From NCBI RefSeq assembly GCF_024436375.1, contig NZ_JAFMZM010000003.1, positions 143,627-207,626 on the forward strand: DNA of 64,000 nt. Direction: 5' to 3'. Made by a program: the position numbers and the translations under genes. The stretch comes from Nocardioides astragali. GTDB lineage: Bacteria > Actinomycetota > Actinomycetes > Propionibacteriales > Nocardioidaceae. The first letter of the stretch is position 1; each line of letters opens with the position of its first letter. Shown here piece after piece: positions 16,452 through 25,086 of this stretch. The notes beneath the pieces are model-generated. The model worked only from the letters and a program-made list of their open reading frames with translations, had not been told where the DNA came from and made no database searches.

Positions 16452-18047
16452 ATGGACGTGCTGCGCGCCTTCAACCTGCGCCGCACCGAGCAGACCTCCC
16501 GTGCTGACCGGCGCCAGCGGAATAACTCCGCCGGCGGCTACACCTTCACGCTGGACGACTCGGCGCGGCTGCGCCGGTTCCTCATGCTCGGCGTGGACGG
16601 CGGGACCTACTACGCCGCTCCTCGGCAGCTCGTGGCCGAGAACGTCGAGGTCCTGGTCCGCATGGCCGAGTCCGAGCCGGAGGCCCTGGTCTCCACCATC
16701 GTCGACGTCTCCACCCGCGGCGCCGCGCCGAAGCCGAACCCGGTGCTGTTCGCGCTGGCGTACGCCGCCTCGGTGCCCGAGTCCTCGGCACTGGCCCTGG
16801 CGGCGCTGCCCCAGGTCGCCCGCACGGGAACGCACCTGTTCCTGTTCGCGACGTACGTCGAGCAGTTCCGCGGCTGGGGACGAGGCCTGCGGCGGGCGGT
16901 CGCCTCCTGGTACACCGACAAGGAGCCAGACGCCCTGGCGTACCAGGCGGTGAAGTACCGCCAGCGCGAGGGCTGGAGCCACCGCGACCTGCTGCGGCTG
17001 GCACACCCGGTCTCGACCGTGCCCGAGCTCAAGGACACTTATGCGTGGATCGTCAACGGCTCGGTGGGCGACCAGGTCCCGGCTCTGATCGAGGGCTTCG
17101 TCCAGGCGCAGTCCACCACCGAGGTGGCGGAGTGGGTGCGGCTGGTGCACGCGCACCGGCTGTCCTGGGAGATGCTCCCGGACGCGGCGCTCGGCGAGAC
17201 CGCGGTCTGGAACGCGCTGCTGGACGTGGGTGTGCCCCAGACGGCGCTGATGCGCCAGCTGCCGCGGCTGACGCGCCTGGGCTTGCTGCCGGACATCGGT
17301 GGCCGGACCGACGAGGTGTCCGAGCAGCTGGCCGACGCGGCGCGCCTGCGCAAGGCGCGGGTGCACCCGGTGAACGTGCTGGTCGCGCAGCGGACCTACG
17401 CCTCGGGGCAGTCCGCCCGCGGTGCCGGCACGTGGTCGCCGACGCAGACGGTCGCCGACGCGCTGGACGCTGCGTTCTACGCCGCGTTCGGGGCGGTGGA
17501 GCCTTCAGGCAAGCGCACCCTGCTCGCGGTCGACGTGTCCGGCTCGATGGGAGTGCCCATCTCGGGCCTGCCGATCACGGCGCGGGAGGCGTCGGCGGCG
17601 CTGACCCTGGTGCAGCTGGCCACCGAGCCGTACGCGTCGGCGGTCGGGTTCACGACGGGTTCCGGCGGCGACTGGCACCACTCGGTGCTGAAGCCGCTGA
17701 GGATCTCGCCGCGGCAGCGGCTCGACGACGCCCTGCGCGTCGTGGACGCGATGCCGATGTCGGGGACGGACTGTGCGCTGCCGATGGTCCACGCGACGAG
17801 GAAGCGGCTCGAGGTCGACACGTTCGTGGTCTACACGGACAACGAGACCTGGGCGGGCGACATCCACCCGCACCAGGCGCTCGAGGCCTACCGGCAGGCG
17901 TCGGGGATCGCGGCGAAGCTCGTGGTCGTCGGCATGACGGCGACCGAGTTCTCGATCGCGGACCCCACGGATGCCGGCATGCTCGACGTCGTTGGCTTCG
18001 ATGCCGCGGCGCCCTCGTTGATCACCGAGTTCGCTCGTGGGATCTGA
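16452..18047 (+). CDS. rsr: TROVE-vWA protein, bacterial Ro60 orthologue (Rsr)
   Basis: 531 residues. The N-terminal two thirds is a HEAT-repeat TROVE ring: FNLRRTEQTSRADRRQRNNSAGGYTF, then YYAAPRQLVAENVEVLVRM, PNPVLFALAYAAS and HLFLFATYVEQFRGWGRGLRRAVASWY. The C-terminal third is a von Willebrand A domain with the MIDAS segment AVDVSGSMG at about residues 357-365, the MIDAS Thr in SGTDCALPM and TDNETW near 462. Ro proteins bind Y RNAs and misfolded RNA and, in Deinococcus and Salmonella, work with PNPase in RNA degradation and stress survival. ATG at 16452 is chosen over the ATG at 16431 because AAAGGAA (16440-16446) is optimally spaced for it. Two Y RNA-like genes lie immediately upstream; small HTH, hen1 and pnkp follow. 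Confidence 0.93.
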   Translation: MDVLRAFNLRRTEQTSRADRRQRNNSAGGYTFTLDDSARLRRFLMLGVDGGTYYAAPRQLVAENVEVLVRMAESEPEALVSTIVDVSTRGAAPKPNPVLFALAYAASVPESSALALAALPQVARTGTHLFLFATYVEQFRGWGRGLRRAVASWYTDKEPDALAYQAVKYRQREGWSHRDLLRLAHPVSTVPELKDTYAWIVNGSVGDQVPALIEGFVQAQSTTEVAEWVRLVHAHRLSWEMLPDAALGETAVWNALLDVGVPQTALMRQLPRLTRLGLLPDIGGRTDEVSEQLADAARLRKARVHPVNVLVAQRTYASGQSARGAGTWSPTQTVADALDAAFYAAFGAVEPSGKRTLLAVDVSGSMGVPISGLPITAREASAALTLVQLATEPYASAVGFTTGSGGDWHHSVLKPLRISPRQRLDDALRVVDAMPMSGTDCALPMVHATRKRLEVDTFVVYTDNETWAGDIHPHQALEAYRQASGIAAKLVVVGMTATEFSIADPTDAGMLDVVGFDAAAPSLITEFARGI

Positions 18048-18405
18048 GCGTCCAGGAGGCACAGGCGGCGCCGGAGCCGATCCCCTCAGGGGGGTCGGCC
18101 TCCGGCGCCGTACTGGTTCCAGGTCCGGATCGTCCACCGCGGACGCGCGTGCCGCCCGTGCCCGCGAGCTGCACCGCAAGGCAGCCGAAGCCGACCAGCT
18201 GGCCGCACGCAGCCGCGCCGAACGCGATCGGCTCCTGCTCCAGCTCCGCGCGGAGGACCCGGGGCGATGGAGCTACACAGCGCTGGCGGAGGCGATCGGC
18301 TGCAGTCGCGAGCTGATCGCCCTGGTGATCAAGCGACAACGCGGAAGCGCAGAACGCCCCTCGAGCAACGACAGGAAGGAAATGCCCGGACCCCGGGCAG
18401 ACTGA
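18037..18405 (+). CDS. small coiled-coil/HTH protein between rsr and hen1
   Basis: 122 residues from a GTG overlapping the rsr stop by 11 bases; no other in-frame start lies before the conserved part. The first 40 residues are Gly/Arg-rich and coincide with a long DNA hairpin (18067-18109), so they may not be structured. Residues about 45-75 (ARARELHRKAAEADQLAARS-RAERDRLLLQL) form a charged helix likely to coil. Residues about 80-105 (WSYTALAEAIGCSRELIALVIKRQRG) look like a helix-turn-helix. It could be a local regulator or RNA/DNA-binding partner of the RNA-repair genes; no family is recognised. The opposite strand ORF looks like a shadow. Confidence 0.5.
   Translation: MGSERPGGTGGAGADPLRGVGLRRRTGSRSGSSTADARAARARELHRKAAEADQLAARSRAERDRLLLQLRAEDPGRWSYTALAEAIGCSRELIALVIKRQRGSAERPSSNDRKEMPGPRAD
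18067..18109 (+). terminator. strong GC hairpin just after rsr
   Basis: GGCGCCGGAG (18067-18076) pairs with CTCCGGCGCC (18100-18109); inside, CCGA/TCGG and CCCC/GGGG add pairs around a 5-base loop, with two single-base bulges. It starts 19 bases after the rsr stop. There is no T-tract, and it lies inside the 5' end of the small HTH ORF, so it could be a partial terminator, an attenuator, or an mRNA processing and stability element. Confidence 0.55.
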
Positions 18406-18409
18406 GCCA

Positions 18410-19822
18410 GTGCTGCTGACCGTCACCACGACCCACACCCCGGCGACAGACCTGGGCTACCTGCTGCACAAGCATCCCGACCGGGTGCAGGAGTTCAAGC
18501 AGTCGTTCGGCACGGTGACGGTCTTCTACCCCGAGGCGACCCGGGAGCGGTGCACCGTCGCGCTGGCGCTCGACGTCGACCCGCTGCGGCTGGCCAGGTC
18601 CCGCACCAAGAACGCTCCGGACTTCAGCCTCGCCCAGTACGTCAACGACCGGTCGTACGCCGCGTCGTCGCTCCTCGCCGTGGCGATGGCCGACGTGTTC
18701 AGCACCGCGCGAAGTGGCCGCTGCGACTCGCGCCAGGAGCTCGCGGACTCGGCCATCCCGTTGGAGATCGTGATCCCGGTGCTCCCGTGCCGGGGTGGCC
18801 CTGAGGTCGCGCACCGGCTGTTCGAGCCGCTCGGCTGGACGGTGGAGGCGGAGCCGATCCCGCTCGACGACGCGTTCGCCGAGTGGGGCGACTCGCGCTA
18901 CGTCCGGCTGCGGCTCACCGGTCTCGTACGACTCGCCGACGCGCTGAACCAGCTCCACGTCCTGCTTCCGGTGCTGGACGAGTCGGAGCACTACTGGCAG
19001 GGCCCGGACGAGGTCGACAAGCTGATGCGGTCCGGGGAGGGCTGGCTCGCGTCCCACCCCGAGGCGGACCTCATCACCCGCCGCTACCTCGGTCGCCGCG
19101 GTGGACTCACTCGCGTGGCGCTGGCGCGCCTGGCGGAGCTGGGCGACGAGGTCGAGGACGCTGTCGAACCGTCGGAGGACGAGGAGGTCCTGCAGCCGGA
19201 GGAGAAGCGCGTCCCGCTCAACACCCAGCGCCACGAAGCGGTCCACCAGGCACTGCTCGACCTGGGCGCGCGGTCCGTGATCGACCTCGGTTGCGGCCCG
19301 GGCCAGTTCCTCGACCGGCTCGTGAAGACCCCTGCCTTCACCCGCATCGCCGGAAGTGACGTCTCCACCCGGTCGCTCCAACACGCCGCCCGCCGCTTGC
19401 GCGTGGAACGGATGAGCGAGCGGCAGGCCGAGCGCGTACAGCTGTTCCAGAGCGCCCTCACCTACGAGGACGAGCGTTTCGCCGGCTTCGACGCCGCGGT
19501 GCTCATGGAGGTCGTCGAGCACGTCGATCCTCCGCGGCTGGAGGCGCTCGAGCGCGTCGTGTTCGGAGCCGCCCGGCCGGGTGCGGTCGTCGTGACCACA
19601 CCCAACGCCGAGTACAACGCGCTCTACGAAGGGCTCGTCGGGATGCGGCACCCCGACCACCGGTTCGAGTGGACCCGCGCCGAGCTTGGCGACTGGTCGG
19701 ACCGCGTCGCCTCGACCTACGGCTACCAGGTCGAACGGCGAGGCATCGGCGATCTCGACGAGACACTCGGCAACCCCACGCAGATGGCGATCTTCACCAG
19801 GAAGGAGGACAGCGATGACTGA
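18410..19822 (+). CDS. hen1: 3'-terminal RNA ribose 2'-O-methyltransferase Hen1
   Basis: 470 residues. The bacterial-type Hen1 layout is clear. The N-terminal domain opens MLLTVTTTHTPATDLGYLLHKHPDRVQEF, includes YVNDRSYAASSLLAVAMADVFSTA and is the part that activates the Pnkp ligase. The C-terminal SAM methyltransferase has VIDLGCGPGQFLDRL at about 289 (motif I), ALTYEDERFAGFDAAVLMEVVEHVDPPRL at about 367 (the ExxEH metal-binding motif of Hen1) and VVTTPNAEYN. It methylates the 2'-OH at the 3' end of the broken 5' RNA fragment before Pnkp seals it, protecting against renewed cleavage. The start is a GTG 5 bases after the HTH gene. Its last 8 bases overlap pnkp, whose SD GAAGGAGGAC lies inside hen1. 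Confidence 0.95.
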   Translation: MLLTVTTTHTPATDLGYLLHKHPDRVQEFKQSFGTVTVFYPEATRERCTVALALDVDPLRLARSRTKNAPDFSLAQYVNDRSYAASSLLAVAMADVFSTARSGRCDSRQELADSAIPLEIVIPVLPCRGGPEVAHRLFEPLGWTVEAEPIPLDDAFAEWGDSRYVRLRLTGLVRLADALNQLHVLLPVLDESEHYWQGPDEVDKLMRSGEGWLASHPEADLITRRYLGRRGGLTRVALARLAELGDEVEDAVEPSEDEEVLQPEEKRVPLNTQRHEAVHQALLDLGARSVIDLGCGPGQFLDRLVKTPAFTRIAGSDVSTRSLQHAARRLRVERMSERQAERVQLFQSALTYEDERFAGFDAAVLMEVVEHVDPPRLEALERVVFGAARPGAVVVTTPNAEYNALYEGLVGMRHPDHRFEWTRAELGDWSDRVASTYGYQVERRGIGDLDETLGNPTQMAIFTRKEDSDD

Positions 19823-22331
19823 GGCACCCAAGCGCCAGGTCACGCTGCCCGCCATGGGACTGGTCGTCCTCGTGGGCGTGTCCGGGAGCGGCAAGTCGAC
19901 CTTCGCACGCACCCACTTCAAGCCCACCGAGGTCGTCTCCAGCGACTTCTGCCGGGGCCTGGTCGCCGACGACGAGAACGACCAGTCGGCCACGCCCGAC
20001 GCCTTCGACGTCCTGCACTACATCGTCGGCACACGGCTGCGCCGCGGCCTCCTCACCGTGGTCGACGCCACCAACGTCCAGAAGCCCGACCGAGCGTCCT
20101 TGATCAAGCTCGCCAAGAGCCACGACGTACTGGTCGACGCTGTCGTCATCGACGTCCCGGACTCCGTCGCGATCGAGCGCAACGAGCGGCGCGCGGACCG
20201 CAACTTCGGCAGCCACGTCATCACCCGGCAGCACCGCGACCTCAAGCGATCCATGGCGCGCCTCACCAAGGAGGGCTTCCGTCGGGTCCACGTCCTCCGG
20301 GGGACCGACGAGGTCGATGCCGTCGAGATCGTCCGCGAGCGTCCGTGGAACGACCGCAGGGATCTCCACGGCCCCTTCGACCTCATCGGGGACGTCCACG
20401 GCTGCGCCTCCGAGCTCCGCACGCTCCTGAGCGAGCTGGGCTGGAAGATCGACTACGACGGCACTGCCGCGGTCGACGCCACCCACCCCGACGGACGTCA
20501 GGCCGTCTTCGTCGGCGACCTCGTCGACCGCGGGCCCGACACGCCCGGCGTGCTCCGCCTCGTCATGGGGATGGTCGCCTCCGGCAACGCGATCTGCGTG
20601 TCCGGCAACCACGAGGCCAAGCTCGTGCGTGCCCTCAAGGGCTCCAAGGTGACCGTCTCCCACGGGCTGGCGGAGTCCCTCGCCCAGCTGGAGGCCGAGC
20701 CGGAGGAGTTCCGCGCGCAGGCACTGGGCTTCATGGACCGGCTCATCAGCCACTACGTCCTCGACGACGGCAGGCTCGTGGTGGCCCACGCCGGGCTCAA
20801 GGAGTCCTACCACGGCAGATCCTCCGGGCGCGTCCGCTCCTTCGCCCTCTACGGCGACACGACGGGCGAGACCGACGAGTACGGCCTGCCGGTCCGCTAT
20901 CCGTGGGCCCAGGACTACCGGGGACAGGCGATGGTCGTCTACGGCCACACTCCGGTCCCGAAGGCCGAGTGGGTCAACAACACGATCTGCCTCGACACCG
21001 GCGTCGTGTTCGGCGGCGCCCTGACGGCCCTGCGCTACCCCGAGCGGGCGATCGTGTCGGTCCCGGCCGAGAAGGAGTGGTACGAGCCGGTTCGCCCGCT
21101 CGTCCCCGCTGTCGGCGATCGAGAGCCGGCGGTGCTGAGGATCAGCGACGTCGCCGGCACGCGCTGGCTGGAGACCACGCATGCCGGCAAGGTCAAGGTC
21201 CCGGAGGAGAACGCCGCGGCCGCGCTCGAGATCATGAGCCGGTTCGCGGTGGACCCACGGTGGCTGGTCTACCTCCCGCCCACGATGTCGCCGGTCGCGA
21301 CCTCGACGCGCGAGGGGTTCCTCGAGCACCCTGAGCAGGCCTTCGAGGAGTACGCCGGCTGGGGTGTCACCCGGGTGGTGTGCGAGGAGAAGCACATGGG
21401 CTCGCGCGCCATCGCTGTCATCGCCAAGGACGCCGATGCCGCCGAGCGGCGGTTCGGGGTCGGCGACGGCACCGCGGGCGTGGTCTACACCCGCACCGGT
21501 CGCCCCTTCTTCGCGGACACCTCCGAGCTCGTCGACCGGTTGCGCACGACTGCTGCTCCGTTGTTCGAGTCGCTGGACACCGACTGGCTCGCGCTGGACT
21601 GCGAGCTGCTGCCGTGGTCGGCCAAGGCGCTCCCCCTCATCAAGGTCCAGTACGCCTCCGTCGGTGCCGCGGCCCGTCGGGTGCTGCCCGAGGCGCTGGA
21701 CGTCCTGGAGAGCGCGAAGCGCCGAGGGCTCGACGTCGAGGCGCTCATCGCGAAGACCGTGCGGCGGCGCGACAATTCCGAGGCCTTCCGCGATGCGTAC
21801 GCCGCGTACGTCCGTCCGACCGACGGCCTGGACGGTGTCACGCTCGCGCCGTTCCAGATCCTCGCGTGCGAAGGCCGCGCCCTCGCCCTCACGGAGCCCC
21901 ACGACTGGCACCTCGCCGAGCTGGCCAAGCTGGAGGGCGATCTCATCACGCCGACGCGGCACCGCTTCGTCGACCTGTCCTCACCCGAGGAGCGCGACGC
22001 CGCAACCCAGTGGTGGCTGGACCTCACCGCGTCCGGCGGTGAGGGGATGGTCGTCAAGCCGGCTCACCTCACCGAGGGCCGTGTCCAGCCGGGCATCAAG
22101 GTGCGTGGTCGCGAGTACCTTCGGATCATCTACGGCCCGGACTACACCGACTCCCTCGACGTCCTGCGCCAACGGCACCTCGGCAAGAAGCGCCAGCTCG
22201 CGCAGCGTGAGCACGGACTGGGCCTGGATGCGCTCTCCGCCTTCGTCGACCACGAGCCACTGTGGAAGGTGCACCAGGCCGTGTTCGCCGTCCTCGCGCT
22301 GGAGTCCGAACCCGTCGACCCGCGGCTCTGA
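19815..22331 (+). CDS. pnkp: polynucleotide kinase-phosphatase-ligase (Pnkp)
   Basis: 838 residues, the full three-domain enzyme. The kinase has P-loop VGVSGSGKSTFA at about residues 20-31. The binuclear metallophosphatase has GDVHGC (about 192), GDLVDRGPD (about 234) and GNHEAK (about 264). The C-terminal adenylyltransferase/ligase has CEEKHMGSRA near 525, in which the Lys is the adenylation site, plus LDCELLPW and EGMVVKP as downstream ligase motifs. It heals 2',3'-cyclic phosphate and 5'-OH ends and, with Hen1, seals broken tRNA-like RNAs. All catalytic motifs look intact. It is translationally coupled to hen1 and ends the island. Confidence 0.96.
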   Translation: MTEAPKRQVTLPAMGLVVLVGVSGSGKSTFARTHFKPTEVVSSDFCRGLVADDENDQSATPDAFDVLHYIVGTRLRRGLLTVVDATNVQKPDRASLIKLAKSHDVLVDAVVIDVPDSVAIERNERRADRNFGSHVITRQHRDLKRSMARLTKEGFRRVHVLRGTDEVDAVEIVRERPWNDRRDLHGPFDLIGDVHGCASELRTLLSELGWKIDYDGTAAVDATHPDGRQAVFVGDLVDRGPDTPGVLRLVMGMVASGNAICVSGNHEAKLVRALKGSKVTVSHGLAESLAQLEAEPEEFRAQALGFMDRLISHYVLDDGRLVVAHAGLKESYHGRSSGRVRSFALYGDTTGETDEYGLPVRYPWAQDYRGQAMVVYGHTPVPKAEWVNNTICLDTGVVFGGALTALRYPERAIVSVPAEKEWYEPVRPLVPAVGDREPAVLRISDVAGTRWLETTHAGKVKVPEENAAAALEIMSRFAVDPRWLVYLPPTMSPVATSTREGFLEHPEQAFEEYAGWGVTRVVCEEKHMGSRAIAVIAKDADAAERRFGVGDGTAGVVYTRTGRPFFADTSELVDRLRTTAAPLFESLDTDWLALDCELLPWSAKALPLIKVQYASVGAAARRVLPEALDVLESAKRRGLDVEALIAKTVRRRDNSEAFRDAYAAYVRPTDGLDGVTLAPFQILACEGRALALTEPHDWHLAELAKLEGDLITPTRHRFVDLSSPEERDAATQWWLDLTASGGEGMVVKPAHLTEGRVQPGIKVRGREYLRIIYGPDYTDSLDVLRQRHLGKKRQLAQREHGLGLDALSAFVDHEPLWKVHQAVFAVLALESEPVDPRL

Positions 22332-22371
22332 GCTGCATTCCCAACCCCACCGGCGGCACGACGTACGGCGC

Positions 22372-23250
22372 CTACAGCACCAACCGGAGCACGGTGTCGG
22401 CCAGGCCGATACGCACCGTCTGCCCCCACGTCAGGGTGAGGGCATCGCCCTCGATGCCGTCACCGAACGCGACCAGGCGATCGGACTTCACCGTCAGGCT
22501 CAGGTCGGTCCCGACCAGCTCGCCCTCGGTGAGCGTGGTGCCCGTGGCCGGGGACGGCCAGGCCTCGCGCACGAACCAGACGAGTCGGGGCTCTTCGGGG
22601 CCGGGCAGTCGTAGCCGGCTGCCCCGTTCGAGTGCGACGGAGCGGCACCAACCGGTCGACCCGGTGCCGGTCGAGACGATGACGCCCGACGACGCCTGTG
22701 ACTCACCGGTCGCCCCTGGCGCCTCCAGCTCGTAACGCGCGGTCTGGTGGGTCGGGTGCCCGAGGTAGATCTCGTTGAGGGCGAGCAGCTGCTGCCCGTC
22801 GTCGAGACTGGCCCTGACCATGGTGTGAGAGGTGGCGTGGTCGGTGGCCCGCAGCAGCTGCCCGAGGTCGGCGGGGGCGTGGGTGACCAGCACGCCCGCG
22901 TTGCGACCCGGCTCCGGGTCGATGCCGATCACCGGCTGCCCGTCGAGGTACTTCGCGACGTTGGCCACCAGCCCGTCCTGCCCGACGACGACGACGACGT
23001 CGTCGGGCGAGAAGATGAAGCGGGACACGTCGGCCCGCTCGACGGTTCCCCGACGCCACTCGACGGGGATCGCGGCGGCCGCGGTCTCGAGTGCCTGCTG
23101 TGCGAGCCGGTGGCGCTCCTCGAGCTCGGCGATGTCACGGCCGCGGGTGCTGAGGAAGAACGCGGCCTGCCCGCGGGTGCCGTGCGTGCCGATCAGCTCG
23201 TCGTACTCCGTGCGACGGTGGACGATCACGACGCGAGGCGTGAGGCTCAT
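22372..23250 (-). CDS. NAD kinase-like protein
   Basis: 292 residues. The NAD kinase fold is recognisable: [13 protein letters not shown] at the start, [20 protein letters not shown] where NAD kinases have [15 protein letters not shown] containing the NE motif, and [12 protein letters not shown] matching the ST-TGSTA loop. GQDG keeps the catalytic-type Asp but replaces the first Gly pair, so activity or specificity may differ; it may be a paralogue of the housekeeping enzyme. It overlaps the SPFH gene by 4 bases (GTG/ATGA-type coupling) and is part of the operon whose promoter region carries two NrtR-like operators, linking it to NAD(P) homeostasis. Confidence 0.75.
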   Translation of the reverse strand: MSLTPRVVIVHRRTEYDELIGTHGTRGQAAFFLSTRGRDIAELEERHRLAQQALETAAAAIPVEWRRGTVERADVSRFIFSPDDVVVVVGQDGLVANVAKYLDGQPVIGIDPEPGRNAGVLVTHAPADLGQLLRATDHATSHTMVRASLDDGQQLLALNEIYLGHPTHQTARYELEAPGATGESQASSGVIVSTGTGSTGWCRSVALERGSRLRLPGPEEPRLVWFVREAWPSPATGTTLTEGELVGTDLSLTVKSDRLVAFGDGIEGDALTLTWGQTVRIGLADTVLRLVL

Positions 23251-24254
23251 GTCGTCGACCTGCCCGCTGCCAGCTGGGCCAGGGCGGTGCTGACGAGGTC
23301 GGGGCTCAGGACCAGCGTCTCGATGGCGGGCAGGTTGGCGGCGAGCTCCTTCAGGGCCAACGCCAGCAGGACTGCCTCCGGCACGTCGCGGTAGGCACCG
23401 ACCCGAGCCGCTTCCGCGTCACCCTCCGCGACGCCCGCCAGCCGGGCTCCTTCCGCGCGGGCCTCCGCGAGCGTCACCGTGCGCCGCGCCTCCCCCTCGG
23501 CGGCGATGGCGCCCGCCGCGGCGGCTTCCTCCGCCTCCCGACGGGTGTTGGCACCTCGCTGGCTCACCAGCTGCTCCTCACGTCGGGCCAGCTCGATCTG
23601 CGTCTGCAGCTCGTTCTCGCCGATCGCCCGCTCGCGCTCCACCGCGACCGCCCGCCTCTCGAACGTCGCCTTGTCCGACTCCTGCTGCACCCGCTCTCGT
23701 GTCGGGGTGCGCAGCGCCTTCTCCACCTCGGGCTCGGGGCGCACCGCGACCACGCGTACGCCGACGACGGTGATGCCGGTCTCGGCCAGACGCTCGTCCC
23801 CTCGCAGGCCGTCGGTGATCACCGTCCGCACCGGGCCGACACCCCCGGCCATGGCCGCAGTGAGGTCGACCATGGCCAGCATGTCGATGGCGTACTGCTG
23901 CGCGGACTCGGTCAGCAGGCCGGCGACCTGGTCGAGCGGGGTGCTGCGCCAGGCACCGGTCTCCGGGTCGATCGAGAAGTCGATGCGGCCGGCCGCCGTG
24001 GCAGGGTCCGTCACGCGGTAGGTGATGGTCGCCTGGACCGTGACGTCCTGGAAGTCGCTCGTGCGAGCGTGGAACAACAGCGGCAGCTCACGGTCGTCGA
24101 CCGGGACCTCGTGCAGGACCGCACTGAGCGGCCGGAACCAGAACGACGCACCGACGCCGGCGCGGATGGTCCTGCCGTTGCGGATGTGCCCGACGTGCGT
24201 GGTGCTGGACCCGCGCAGGTGGTGGGCGAAGGGATAGCGGGCGATGTCGGCCAT
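23247..24254 (-). CDS. SPFH/band-7 domain protein without N-terminal membrane anchor
   Basis: 335 residues from ATG at 24254, with SD GAGGAG upstream; the frame extends further to 24317, but that would run through operator DNA. The SPFH core is [29 protein letters not shown] and [69 protein letters not shown], a long charged coiled coil, followed by [42 protein letters not shown] typical of stomatin/slipin relatives. The usual N-terminal hydrophobic anchor is missing, so membrane attachment is unclear. It is coupled to the NAD kinase-like gene and divergent from nrtR. Its connection with NAD metabolism is by context only. Confidence 0.75.
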   Translation of the reverse strand: MADIARYPFAHHLRGSSTTHVGHIRNGRTIRAGVGASFWFRPLSAVLHEVPVDDRELPLLFHARTSDFQDVTVQATITYRVTDPATAAGRIDFSIDPETGAWRSTPLDQVAGLLTESAQQYAIDMLAMVDLTAAMAGGVGPVRTVITDGLRGDERLAETGITVVGVRVVAVRPEPEVEKALRTPTRERVQQESDKATFERRAVAVERERAIGENELQTQIELARREEQLVSQRGANTRREAEEAAAAGAIAAEGEARRTVTLAEARAEGARLAGVAEGDAEAARVGAYRDVPEAVLLALALKELAANLPAIETLVLSPDLVSTALAQLAAGRSTT

Positions 24255-24272
24255 GAGAGGCTCCTCCTCGTT

Positions 24273-24295
24273 GTTAATGTCAGTATGACGATAAG
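24273..24295. promoter_or_regulatory. predicted NrtR operator 1
   Basis: Imperfect palindrome GTTAATGTCA-GTA-TGACGATAAG; 7 of 10 arm positions pair, including the GTCA/TGAC core. It lies just upstream of the SPFH gene SD, in the divergent interval between SPFH and nrtR. The call rests on symmetry, similarity to operator 2 and the adjacent nrtR gene. Confidence 0.6.
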
Positions 24296-24306
24296 TCGCC
24301 TCGCGG

Positions 24307-24329
24307 CTAAGTGTCAAACTGACGCTAAG
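24307..24329. promoter_or_regulatory. predicted NrtR operator 2
   Basis: Palindrome with half-sites CTAAGTGTCA and TGACGCTAAG around AAC; 8 of 10 arm positions pair. Its centre is 34 bp from that of operator 1, about three helical turns. It ends 5 bases before the TAGAGT -10 box (24335-24340) of nrtR, so autoregulation is likely. Confidence 0.65.
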
Positions 24330-24346
24330 GCGGGTAGAGTCTTCTC

Positions 24347-25039
24347 GTGGCTCCTGGAGATGCGCATCCCTCGGTCGCCGTCACGGTCGACCTCGTCGTC
24401 CTGACGGTGCGTTCGGAGCAGCTGCAGGCGCTCACGGTTCAGCGCGGGGAGGCGCCGTACGCCGGGCGTTGGGCACTCCCCGGCGGATTCCTGCAGCCCG
24501 ACGAGGACCTGCCGGACGCGGCGGCTCGCGAGCTCCACGAGGAGACCGGGCTCTCGTCGGACCGCTTCCACCTCGAACAGCTCGCCTCCTACGGTGCTCC
24601 GGATCGGGACCCGCGAATGCGCACCGTGACGGTGGCCTACATCGCCCTCGCGGCCGACCTCCCGGTGCCGACTGCGGGCACCGATGCTGCGGACGCTCGG
24701 TGGCAACCGGTGAGCGAGCTGCTCGAGGGCGACCGGGAGCTGGCCTTCGACCACGCAGCGATCCTGGCGGACGGGGTGGAGCGCGCCCGCTCGAAGCTCG
24801 AGTACACGCCGTTGGCCGCCGCGTTCTGTCCGTCGGAGTTCACCGTCAGCGAGCTCCGGCACGTCTACGAGGTCGTGTGGGGGACGGTGCTCGATCCCCG
24901 CAACTTCCACCGCAAGGTCACCCGGACCGAGGGGTTCCTGGAGCCGACGGGTGACACGACGACTCGGGAGGGCGGACGCCCCGCCCGGCTCTACCGGGTC
25001 GGGACCGTCGCGCAGCTGCACCCGCCTCTGCTCCGCTGA
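24347..25039 (+). CDS. nrtR: NrtR-type Nudix transcriptional regulator of NAD metabolism
   Basis: 230 residues. The N-terminal Nudix domain (VAVTVDLVVLTVRSEQLQAL...WALPGGFL) carries an intact Nudix box: G-x5-E-x7-R-E-L-H-E-E-T-G-L at about residues 47-69. The C-terminal winged helix (LAAAFCPSEFTVSELRHVYEVVWGTVLDPRNFHRKV) is the NrtR DNA-binding part. NrtR repressors control NAD synthesis and salvage genes and respond to ADP-ribose or NAD-derived ligands; an intact box leaves ADP-ribose hydrolysis possible. GTG at 24347 follows TAGAGT by 6 bases with no SD, indicating a leaderless transcript. It faces two operators and is followed by a sirtuin gene 47 bases downstream. Confidence 0.85.
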   Translation: MAPGDAHPSVAVTVDLVVLTVRSEQLQALTVQRGEAPYAGRWALPGGFLQPDEDLPDAAARELHEETGLSSDRFHLEQLASYGAPDRDPRMRTVTVAYIALAADLPVPTAGTDAADARWQPVSELLEGDRELAFDHAAILADGVERARSKLEYTPLAAAFCPSEFTVSELRHVYEVVWGTVLDPRNFHRKVTRTEGFLEPTGDTTTREGGRPARLYRVGTVAQLHPPLLR

Positions 25040-25086
25040 ACCCTTCAGCGTGCGCTCCTGCGGGTGCGGGCTGGTACTACTGGGGC

